Source: Lutibacter profundi (GTDB taxonomy: Bacteria > Bacteroidota > Bacteroidia > Flavobacteriales > Flavobacteriaceae). From it: 64,000 nucleotides of DNA. Below, in pieces: positions 56,566 to 64,000 of this stretch. The notes under the pieces were generated by a model. That model worked only from the letters and a program-made list of their open reading frames with translations. It had not been told where the DNA came from and made no database searches. Where the stretch lies: NCBI RefSeq assembly GCF_001543325.1, contig NZ_CP013355.1, forward strand, positions 682,001 through 746,000, given 5' to 3'. The translations under genes were made by a program, and so were the position numbers. Numbering within the stretch: position 1 is the first letter of the stretch; the number at the start of each line of letters is the position of its first letter.

Positions 56566-56730
56566 TACTCATCTAATTAAATAATATATTATCATACAAT
56601 TAACAGAAAAATAGCACTGACTTCAAGCAACAATTAATGGTTCTAAATACTATTACATAAATTCATTATATTTACCTTACACTAGGTAATTAATATTTAG
56701 TACTATGTTAGGTACAACTTAATCTCAACA

Positions 56731-57900
56731 ATGAATATTGATAATAAATTAAAAAATTTACCTTTAACCAAATCTAATCCAAAAACATTGGAGGTCCTAT
56801 TTGGAAAAACTGACCTTATTCCCATGTGGGTTGCAGATATGGAATTTGAAATTGCAAAGCCAATTCAAGAAGCATTAATAAAAAGGATTACAAATTCAAG
56901 TTTTGGTTATGAGTATAAGCCTACCTCCTATTTTAAAGCTCAAAAAAAGTGGTATTTTAACAATTATAAAATTGAACTAAATAAGAATCACATAGTTTAT
57001 AGTCCAAGTATTACAACTACAATTACTATTTTAATTGAAAATTTCACATCAGCAAGTGATGGAATAATAATTCAACCTCCTGTTTTTATGGAATTTAGAG
57101 ATGTAATTAGAAAAACAAATCGTAGAATAACAAAAAACCCTTTAAAATTAATTAACAACCGATATCAAATTGATTTTCAAGATTTAAAAAACAAAGCAAA
57201 ATTAGAAAAGAATAAAGTTTTAATCATTTGTAACCCTCACAATCCAGTTGGTCGAGTTTGGACTAAAGAAGAACTAAAGCAAATAATTGAAATTTGCAAA
57301 GAAAATAACTTACTCCTTATTTCAGATGAAATACATAAAGATATTATCCTTTTCAACAATCAATTTACTTCGACTTTACAATTTATTAATAATTATGAAA
57401 AAATTGTTGTTTGCACCTCTGAGGCAAAGACTTTTAATCTTTGTGGAATAGCAGACTCTATAGCAATTATTTCAAATGATAGAATACGAAATATTGTTTC
57501 TTCTACATTCAAAAAATATAATTTAGGGAGAACTAATGCACTTACAAGAGTTGCATTAGAAGCTGCTTATAATAATGGTGAATATTGGTTGAAAGAGGTT
57601 ATAAACACCATTGAAAAAAATATTAAAAGTATAGAAAGAGAATTAGAAACTTCTAAAATTGAGCTTATAAAACCTGAAGGAACTTATCAAGTTTGGTTAG
57701 ACTTTAGAAAGGTTTATAAAGACACTAAAGAAATGTTCAGCCATTTAACAGAAAACTCTGGAATTGGACTTAATGCAGGTCATTGGTTTGGACGTGAAGG
57801 TACATTATTTATGAGAATGAATATAGCAACCAGCAATAAAAAAGTTACTGATGCAATAGAAAAAATAAAAAAAGCTGTGGCTAATAACAAATTGAAATAA
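56731..57900 (+). CDS. MalY/PatB-type C-S lyase (aminotransferase fold)
   Basis: 389 residues. PLP enzyme of the MalY group, which splits cystathionine or cysteine to pyruvate, ammonia and a thiol. Seen: VADMEFEIAKPIQEAL start, ICNPHNPVGRVW, ISDEIHKDIIL, and the PLP Lys in SEAKTFNLCGI. MRMNIATSNKKV supplies the substrate-carboxylate Arg. The symporter follows 46 bp downstream, so uptake and breakdown of a sulfur compound is possible. Confidence 0.88.
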   Translation: MNIDNKLKNLPLTKSNPKTLEVLFGKTDLIPMWVADMEFEIAKPIQEALIKRITNSSFGYEYKPTSYFKAQKKWYFNNYKIELNKNHIVYSPSITTTITILIENFTSASDGIIIQPPVFMEFRDVIRKTNRRITKNPLKLINNRYQIDFQDLKNKAKLEKNKVLIICNPHNPVGRVWTKEELKQIIEICKENNLLLISDEIHKDIILFNNQFTSTLQFINNYEKIVVCTSEAKTFNLCGIADSIAIISNDRIRNIVSSTFKKYNLGRTNALTRVALEAAYNNGEYWLKEVINTIEKNIKSIERELETSKIELIKPEGTYQVWLDFRKVYKDTKEMFSHLTENSGIGLNAGHWFGREGTLFMRMNIATSNKKVTDAIEKIKKAVANNKLK

Positions 57901-57946
57901 AAGAATTTAAATTTAATTTATTAATCAGTAAAATAAGATCCTATAA

Positions 57947-59539
57947 ATGATACAATTGCTATCCTTTTTCTTTTTCACCTTCTTAGTAGCTTTTATAGCT
58001 TATTTAGCCACACGCAAAACAAAAGAAAACACTTCTGATGGTTATTTTTTAGGAGGCCGAAGTTTGACAGGTGTTGTAATTGCAGGCTCATTATTGCTTA
58101 CAAATTTATCAACCGAACAAATCGTAGGCCTAAATGGAGCTGCCTATAAAGAAGGTATTTTAGTAATGGCTTGGGAAACTCTTGCTGCTATTGCTATAGT
58201 AATAACAGCTTTTGTTTTACTACCTAGATACTTAAAAAGTGGTATTACAACTGTTCCTCAATTTTTAGAAAGCCGATATGATAAAACAACCAAAACAATT
58301 ACTTCTATTTTGTTTCTAAGTGGCTATATGATTGTTTTACTACCTATTGTACTGTATTCTGGTGCTCTTGCTATAAATACAATGTTTGACGTACCCGCAC
58401 TACTAGGTGTTTCAGATGTTACTGCTTTATGGATTAGCGTTTGGACTATTGGAATAGTTGGCTCTATTTATGCTGTTTTTGGAGGATTAAAAGCTGTAGC
58501 TGTATCGGACACAATTAATGCTATTGGTTTATTAACAGGAGGTTTATTAGTACCCTATTTTGGTCTTCTAGCTATTGGAGACGGTAATTTATCTGATGGT
58601 TGGAGTAACTTAATTATTACTAACCCTGAAAAATTTAATGCTATTGGAGATAGCAATGCATCAGTACCTTTTGCAACAATATTTACAGGAATGATGTTAG
58701 TTCAACTTTTTTATTGGGGAACAAATCAGGCAATTATTCAACGAGGACTAGGAGCAAAAAACTTAAAAGAAGGACAAAAAGGTTTATTGTTAGCAGCATT
58801 TATTAAAATTTTAGTTCCATTTATTGTAGTTCTTCCAGGAATTATTGCTTTTCAACTATTTAAAGACCAACCATTAACAAATCCAGACCAAGCTTACCCT
58901 TTTTTAGTGAGTAAAGTTTTACCCGTATCTTTACTCGGTTTTTTTGCTGCAGTTCTTTTTGGTGCGGTTTTAAGTTCTTTTAATTCGGCTCTAAATAGCT
59001 CATCAACTCTTTTTGGTTTAGATATCTACAAAGCATACATTAATAAGAATGCTAATGAACAACAAACGGTAAAAATGAGTAAATTGTTTGGAATTTTATT
59101 AGCCGTTTTTTCAATGCTTATTGCACCTTTCATTGCGTATGCTAATAATGGACTATTTGGCTATTTACAAGAAGTTAATGGATGCTACAGCATACCTATT
59201 TTAACTATAATTTTGGTAGGATACACTACAAAATATGTTCCTGCAATTGCTGCAAAAATTGCTATTATTTCTGGTGTTGTTTTATATAGTATTAGCCAAT
59301 TTATTTTAAAACCATTTGTCTTTGGCTCTGAAAACTACCCTCATTATCTGCATATTATGGCAATTTTATTTGTAATTAATATTATGGTAATGCTAATAAT
59401 AGGATATTTTAAACCAAGAAAAGATGCATATAATTTAAAATATAGTCATGATGTAGATATAACACCTTGGAAATACTTATACTTAATGGGTATTTCCATC
59501 GTAATTATTGTAATTGGTATTTATTTTTATTTTTCATAG
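57947..59539 (+). CDS. Sodium:solute symporter (SSS/SLC5 family)
   Basis: 530 residues with about 13-14 membrane helices. Family segments: DGYFLGGRSLTGVVIAGSLL, LPRYLKSGITTVPQFLESRY, AVFGGLKAVAVSDTINA and FFAAVLFGAVLSSFNSALNSSSTL. These carriers take up sugars, vitamins, amino acids or nucleosides with Na+. Substrate not determined. Same strand and close behind the C-S lyase. Confidence 0.9.
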   Translation: MIQLLSFFFFTFLVAFIAYLATRKTKENTSDGYFLGGRSLTGVVIAGSLLLTNLSTEQIVGLNGAAYKEGILVMAWETLAAIAIVITAFVLLPRYLKSGITTVPQFLESRYDKTTKTITSILFLSGYMIVLLPIVLYSGALAINTMFDVPALLGVSDVTALWISVWTIGIVGSIYAVFGGLKAVAVSDTINAIGLLTGGLLVPYFGLLAIGDGNLSDGWSNLIITNPEKFNAIGDSNASVPFATIFTGMMLVQLFYWGTNQAIIQRGLGAKNLKEGQKGLLLAAFIKILVPFIVVLPGIIAFQLFKDQPLTNPDQAYPFLVSKVLPVSLLGFFAAVLFGAVLSSFNSALNSSSTLFGLDIYKAYINKNANEQQTVKMSKLFGILLAVFSMLIAPFIAYANNGLFGYLQEVNGCYSIPILTIILVGYTTKYVPAIAAKIAIISGVVLYSISQFILKPFVFGSENYPHYLHIMAILFVINIMVMLIIGYFKPRKDAYNLKYSHDVDITPWKYLYLMGISIVIIVIGIYFYFS

Positions 59540-59746
59540 AGAATACTATTTTAACTATTGTGAGTTATCACTATTTTATCATCTATGATAATAAAATTTA
59601 GAATGCCAAGAAACTAAAACAATTCTAAAGTATTTAATTTTTATGTTTGTACATTAGTATACAATTTAACCCGTTATGTATTTAAATAATGCTAATTTTC
59701 AAATTATTAATATTTCTATCAAAAACAAACTTATTAATAAATTAAA

Positions 59747-60145
59747 CCTCTATTTGGAGAACTATAAAACTCTTCCTTACATATTTTACTGCTATTACTT
59801 CAAGATAATTTAACCATCTCTAAAGGCGTACTATCTACAACAAAATAGTTTTCAAATTCATTAAACTTATTTGACAGTTTATTTCTAATAAACGCTATTG
59901 CAAAAATAATTTTCGCTTCCTTCTATTATAAACGGGACGTTCAATCTTATTTTTTTAATCAATAAAAATCTACCTAAACAACTAACATTCAATATCAATA
60001 CTCATATATTCTGCTGTTAAATTTATAGTAATTAATTTTAGATCTCTAAGTCTTGGTTTTCTTTTTGTTTTAAAAATTGTTCTTTTTCTGTAATTGTTTT
60101 TAATATTTCTAAAATTTTGTCGTAATTTGATTTAAAGTTGTTCAT
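59747..60145 (-). pseudogene. IS982-family transposase remnant
   Basis: Minus-strand codons from 60145 read MNNFKSNYDKILEILKTITE, then after a phase change PRLRDLKLITINLTAEYMS, and further along NKFNEFENYFVVDSTPLEM and SNSSKICKEEFYSSPNRG. These are the N-terminal and central parts of IS982 transposases, with frameshifts, stops and both middle and end missing. Confidence 0.8.
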
Positions 60146-60312
60146 ATATTTAATTGCTTGATATTCAAATAAATATACGTCTTTTTATAGTCGATGAACA
60201 ACTTTTTTTATGCAATTATTAATGCACAACGGGGTTAAACAATAATATTTTATTTAAAAACTTTAAAATTACAATTTTAAGTTTGCATTTTTTTTTAACT
60301 ATAAAAAATAAT

Positions 60313-61629
60313 ATGAGTATACACAGAAAAAGGAATAAAACCCTTGGATTAGCTGAACTTGTTGCCATTGCTTTAGGGGGTATGGTAGGTGGTGGAATAT
60401 TTACAATTTTAGGCGTTTCCGTATCATTAATTGGGAATTTAACCCCAATTGCAATTATAATAGGTGGCTTGTTAGCTTCTTTAGCAGCTTATTCATACGT
60501 AAAATTAGGACTTTATTATAAAGATGAAGGTGCAACCTATTCATTCTATAAAAAAACATATCCTAATTCTCCTTTTTCTGCTTCTGCAATAGGTTGGTTT
60601 GTAATTTTTGGCTACATAAGTACTTTAGCTCTCTATGCGTATACTTTTGCTTCTTATGTGATTAGTAGTACTGATTTTGCTAATAATATTTGGATAAGAA
60701 AATCTATAGCTATAGCAGTAATAAGTCTTTTTACACTTATCAATGTTTGGAGTGTTAATGGAATGGGAAAAATAGAAGATTTAATGGTTTATACAAAATT
60801 GGTAGTACTAACCATTATTTCAATTGTATTAATGCAACATGGAACAACTAATTTTGGAACTTTTATAGATAATATGGTAATTGATGCTGAAAAATCAAGT
60901 ATCTTTTCTATTCTTATAGTTGCTTCTATAACTTTTGTTGCTTATGAAGGATTTCAACTAGTTATTAATGCCGTAAGTGAAATGAAAAATCCTGAAAAAA
61001 ATATTCCAAGAGCAATTTATTTGGCCATTGCACTAGCTGTAGTAATATATGTAGTAATATCTATGGGAGCATTATTTGCAATTCCAACTGACGAAATAAT
61101 AAAAAACAAAGAATATGCTTTAGCTGCTGGAGCAGGTAAAGTACTTGGTAGTTTAGGAACCAACCTCGTAATTCTTGGAGCTGTTTTAGCAACAAGTAGT
61201 GCAATTAGTGGTACTGTATTTGGATCTTCCAGGCAAATGGCCGTAGTTGCAGAAGATGGTTTTTTTCCAAATTGGTTATCTTTTAGAAAAAACAATATTC
61301 CTATAAATGCTATTATTTCTATGGCTATAATGTCTTGTGTTTTAATTCTAATTGGTGGTCTTGAATTAATACTAGAGTTTGGAAGTATTACCTTTTTATT
61401 AGTATCTTTATTAATGGCAATTGCCAATTATAAAATTAGATTAAAAACAAATTCATCAAAAACTCTAACTTCTTTATCAATTTTTGGACTGAGCATTGGA
61501 GGTATACTAATTTTATATTACGAGTTTACACACAAATGGGAACAAATGCTCATTATAATTTCACTCTATATTCTACTAGCTCTTGGAGCTTGGCTCTTTT
61601 CAAAAAAGCGCAGTAAAAAACTAGAATAA
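60313..61629 (+). CDS. APC-family amino-acid permease
   Basis: 438 residues from the ATG at 60313, preferred to a TTG 30 nt upstream. Helix 1 carries GGMVGGGIFTILG, the unwound substrate-binding motif of the family, and helix 6 FVAYEGFQLVINAVSEM. About 12 helices. Such carriers exchange or import amino acids; specificity not readable. Confidence 0.9.
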   Translation: MSIHRKRNKTLGLAELVAIALGGMVGGGIFTILGVSVSLIGNLTPIAIIIGGLLASLAAYSYVKLGLYYKDEGATYSFYKKTYPNSPFSASAIGWFVIFGYISTLALYAYTFASYVISSTDFANNIWIRKSIAIAVISLFTLINVWSVNGMGKIEDLMVYTKLVVLTIISIVLMQHGTTNFGTFIDNMVIDAEKSSIFSILIVASITFVAYEGFQLVINAVSEMKNPEKNIPRAIYLAIALAVVIYVVISMGALFAIPTDEIIKNKEYALAAGAGKVLGSLGTNLVILGAVLATSSAISGTVFGSSRQMAVVAEDGFFPNWLSFRKNNIPINAIISMAIMSCVLILIGGLELILEFGSITFLLVSLLMAIANYKIRLKTNSSKTLTSLSIFGLSIGGILILYYEFTHKWEQMLIIISLYILLALGAWLFSKKRSKKLE

Positions 61630-61822
61630 AATTATAACAACATCTTTTACCATGCCAAAATAAAACATTAACCTTCTGAATTTCAAATAATTAAACTTTT
61701 ATTAATTGCAACTCAATAAGAACTTAGAAATCATGAATATTGTTAAATATTTCATAATATTATGAATTTTAAATATAAAACACTATATTTGCATTTAATA
61801 TAAATATTTAATAATAATAATA

Positions 61823-62014
61823 ATGAGTAAAGGAACAGTAAAATTCTTCAATGAAACAAAAGGATTTGGATTTATCAGCGAAGAAGGTTCAAACAAAGAA
61901 CATTTTGTACACATTTCTGGTTTAATCGACGAAATTCGTGAAGGTGATGATGTTGAGTTCGAATTAACAGAAGGTAGAAAAGGCTTAAACGCAGTTAATG
62001 TAAAAGTAATTTAA
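61823..62014 (+). CDS. Cold-shock protein CspA family
   Basis: 63 residues, one cold-shock domain with both RNP motifs (KGFGFIS and HFVHIS). It starts GTVKFFNETKGFGFI, as usual. Binds single-stranded RNA and works as an RNA chaperone. TATATTTG at 61784-61791 is a likely -7 box, and a strong terminator follows 30 bp after the stop. Confidence 0.96.
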   Translation: MSKGTVKFFNETKGFGFISEEGSNKEHFVHISGLIDEIREGDDVEFELTEGRKGLNAVNVKVI

Positions 62015-62043
62015 TATATACTTATTACCTTTTTTCAAACTAG

Positions 62044-62072
62044 AAGCCTATCAAATTTGATAGGCTTTTTTT
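62044..62072 (+). terminator. Terminator after the cold-shock gene
   Basis: Fully self-complementary stem AAGCCTATCAAA / TTTGATAGGCTT followed by a T run; it also overlaps the upstream extension of the next frame, which supports the later start chosen for that gene. Confidence 0.88.
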
Positions 62073-62122
62073 ATGTCATAAACCTTTTTATCTTTTTTAG
62101 TTATAAATTTACAAATCAAAAT

Positions 62123-63391
62123 ATGTTTAAGCACCTCTATAAAACAACATTTATACTGCTTATTATAATTTTATTAACTTCTTGTGGTACAACACATAAA
62201 ATTAAACGTAATTTTAAAAAAGACAATAAGGTAACTTCTTTTTTTAAAGGTTTTGTGTTGTATAATCCTAAAACTAAAAAAGAGATTATAAATTATAATG
62301 GAGCAAAATATTTTACACCTGCATCAAACATAAAATTATTCACTTTTTATACAGCTTACAAAACACTTAAAGATTCTGTTTCAAGTTTAGCTTATTACAA
62401 AACACAAGATTCATTAATTATAAAAGGAACAGCAGATCCTTCATTATTATATGGATTTGATAGTTCAAAAATAATTAATTTTTTTAAAAATGAAACTGAT
62501 AGCATTTATTTATTAGATGAATACATTGATGAAGCACCTTATGGAAGTGGATGGGCCTGGGACGATTTCCAATATTATTATATGCCCGAGAAAAATTTAT
62601 TTCCTATTTATGGAAATATTGTAACGTTTTCTTTGGCAGACAGTTTACAAGTAAATCCTTCTTTTTTTAAACAACAAATAAAAGTACTAGATTCTACCAA
62701 TAGTATTAGGGAACTTTCAAAAAATATTTTTTATGTAGAAAAAGGAAATACACAGGAAAACGAAGTTCCTTTTATTACATCAAATCAATTGACCGCTAAA
62801 TTATTAGGTGAATTTATTCAAAAAAATATTACTGTAATTCCAACTTCTGAAAAATATAAATTTGAAATTTTAAAAGGAGTTAGTTCTAACGACTTATACA
62901 AACAAATGCTTGTTGTAAGTGATAATTTTATTGCCGAGCAATTAATGCTCAAAGTTGCAAAGCAGGTTGCTAATTCTTACAATGTTAAATTAGCCATTGA
63001 ATATTCTTTAGCTAACTACTTACAAAATTTACCTCAAAAACCGCGTTGGGTAGATGGCTCTGGGCTGTCTCGCTATAATTTATTTACACCCAACGACTTT
63101 GTTTTTTTATTAGAAAAAATGCTGAATGAAATTCCTAAACAACAGTTATTAAATTACTTTCCTGTTGGTGGAGAATCAGGCACTTTAAAAAATTGGTATG
63201 GAAATAAAAAACCTTTTGTATACGCAAAATCGGGTTCCTTGTCTAACAATTATAATTTAAGTGGCTATTTAATAACAAAAAAAGGTACACTTCTTATTTT
63301 TAGCTATATGAATAACCATTACCAAATTGAAACTTCAAAAGTTAAAAGTGATATGGAAAGAACCTTAAAAATAATATATAACAACTATTAG
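62123..63391 (+). CDS. dacB: D-Ala-D-Ala carboxypeptidase/endopeptidase (PBP4, S13), lipoprotein
   Basis: 422 residues from the ATG at 62123; the longer frame from 62057 overlaps the preceding terminator. Lipobox signal TFILLIIILLTSCGTT. Penicillin-binding motifs: SxxK as ASNIK, SxN as SDN in VVSDNFIAEQ and K(T/S)G as AKSGSLSNN. It trims or cuts peptidoglycan peptides in the periplasm. Somewhat shorter than E. coli DacB. Confidence 0.9.
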   Translation: MFKHLYKTTFILLIIILLTSCGTTHKIKRNFKKDNKVTSFFKGFVLYNPKTKKEIINYNGAKYFTPASNIKLFTFYTAYKTLKDSVSSLAYYKTQDSLIIKGTADPSLLYGFDSSKIINFFKNETDSIYLLDEYIDEAPYGSGWAWDDFQYYYMPEKNLFPIYGNIVTFSLADSLQVNPSFFKQQIKVLDSTNSIRELSKNIFYVEKGNTQENEVPFITSNQLTAKLLGEFIQKNITVIPTSEKYKFEILKGVSSNDLYKQMLVVSDNFIAEQLMLKVAKQVANSYNVKLAIEYSLANYLQNLPQKPRWVDGSGLSRYNLFTPNDFVFLLEKMLNEIPKQQLLNYFPVGGESGTLKNWYGNKKPFVYAKSGSLSNNYNLSGYLITKKGTLLIFSYMNNHYQIETSKVKSDMERTLKIIYNNY

Positions 63392-63394
63392 ATT

Positions 63395-63553
63395 TACCTG
63401 AAAATTATTGAAAATCCTTTTCATGGCATTTACTTGGTTTATTATTATACAGATAGAACCTTATCGCATAGTGAAGAACTTTTTATTCCAGCACCAACAA
63501 ATATCAATTTAAAAGAATTAATAGCAACTTTAAAAGAATTAAACACGAAATAA
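63395..63553 (+). pseudogene. Short C-terminal gene fragment, family not recognised
   Basis: An open stretch of 52 codons without a start (YLKIIENPFHGIYLVYYYTD, ending LKELIATLKELNTK) lies directly behind the PBP4 gene. It reads like the end of a protein, with the rest deleted. Confidence 0.35.
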
Positions 63554-63622
63554 ATCACTTTATTTTTAAGTTTTTAAGTAATTTTACACCTATAAATTAC
63601 TTTTAACTTCTCATCAAAAAAT

Positions 63623-64000
63623 ATGATATTAATTGATAAACCCTATGTTTCAGATTTTTTAATTGAAACCATAAAAAAAAATAACTTTAAAATTGTTGCA
63701 ACTTCAGAAGCAACAAAAATAATTTTAGACAAATCGTTAAATTGGATTTCCGAAAAAGAAGCTATTCATTTAATCAAAAACAATCCGACTACACCTATCT
63801 ACTCTAATTCAGAAAATATTATTAGTTGGGTTGAGCAAAATTTAGAATTTTCAAAATTACCAAATCAAATTCAGCTTTTTAAAAATAAAATAACATTTAG
63901 AGAATTAGTACAAGATATTTTTCCAAAATACTTTTTTAAAGGTGTTAAATTTGAAGATTTAGACAGTATTTCTATTGATAATTTACCTTTTCCATTTATT
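63623..64000 (+). CDS. ATP-grasp family protein (start only)
   Basis: The ATG at 63623 opens MILIDKPYVSDFLIETIKKN, continuing without stop to the window end (126 codons). The N-terminal substrate domain and the following KNKITFRELVQDIFPKYFFKGV resemble flavobacterial ATP-grasp ligases of unknown substrate. The ATP-binding part lies beyond the window. Confidence 0.65.
   Translation, partial: MILIDKPYVSDFLIETIKKNNFKIVATSEATKIILDKSLNWISEKEAIHLIKNNPTTPIYSNSENIISWVEQNLEFSKLPNQIQLFKNKITFRELVQDIFPKYFFKGVKFEDLDSISIDNLPFPFI

Noticed and set aside
62057-62122. Upstream start for the PBP4 gene
   Set aside because: Overlaps the cold-shock gene terminator and would put 22 extra hydrophobic residues before a normal lipoprotein signal.

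Overview
The window is low-GC DNA from a member of the Bacteroidota, most likely a marine-type flavobacterium (Flavobacteriaceae). The evidence is a type IX secretion sorting domain on a secreted protein, TAnnTTTG-type promoter boxes with upstream TTG, many short lipoproteins with an S-C lipobox, and small proteins and a DUF6090 relic of kinds I associate with flavobacteria. No rRNA or tRNA gene was recognised.

Region 1 (1 to about 27,820) is a cassette array that I read as an integron array without a visible integrase (a CALIN, or the distal part of an integron whose integrase lies outside the window). Short genes, all on the + strand, are separated by about 19 imperfect palindromes of roughly 115-190 bp, typically 130 bp. 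Each begins with a 7-mer ending in AAC (R'') and ends with a 7-mer beginning GTT (R'). The 7-mer R'' closing each cassette is the exact reverse complement of the R' at the start of that same cassette, that is of the preceding site, at 14 of the junctions, with two more matching at 6 of 7 bases. That relation is what circular-cassette integration at G^TT produces. The cargo includes two toxin-antitoxin pairs (YefM/YoeB and RelE/ParE type), a Fic protein, an AlbA_2 (Schlafen-type) protein, a P-loop ATPase, secreted or lipoprotein hypotheticals, a DUF1287 protein, a DUF4932 metalloprotease and two near-identical gene-less cassettes. Three copies of a 1311-bp IS481-like element and two of a 1213-bp IS30-like element interrupt the array. 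All three IS481 copies sit exactly 15 nt downstream of the G of an R' GTT. The second IS30 copy is nested inside the third IS481 copy. metE, under a cobalamin riboswitch, and a thioesterase gene lie where the R''/R' pairing breaks, so that part is rearranged. The right end of the array (26,971-27,819) is degenerate.

Region 2 (27,980-34,140) holds an orphan NarL-type response regulator, nrdG-nrdD (anaerobic ribonucleotide reductase) under a second cobalamin riboswitch, and a multicopper oxidase with a C-terminal outer-membrane barrel domain, broken by one frameshift in a poly-A run. metE and nrdDG are both B12-independent isozymes, so the two riboswitches suggest a common switch to B12-free metabolism.

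Region 3 (34,500-44,750) holds a three-gene set (nucleotidyltransferase, PLP aminotransferase, CDP-alcohol phosphatidyltransferase) that looks like a phospho- or phosphonolipid headgroup pathway, a lipoprotein catalase-peroxidase divergent from oxyR, a T9SS-secreted protein, a frameshifted lipoprotein and a secreted endonuclease/phosphatase-family protein.

Region 4 (44,760-45,555) is a graveyard of decayed IS481, IS30 and hydrolase pieces. It is followed by a Crp-family regulator, an MFS-rhodanese fusion, an M23 peptidase, a large propeller histidine kinase and an epimerase / SnoaL-like lipoprotein / SGNH-like / MBOAT operon (45,565-56,318). Region 5 (56,320-64,000) has a C-S lyase, a sodium:solute symporter, an amino-acid permease, relics of DUF6090 and IS982 genes, a cold-shock protein, a PBP4-type carboxypeptidase and the start of an ATP-grasp gene.
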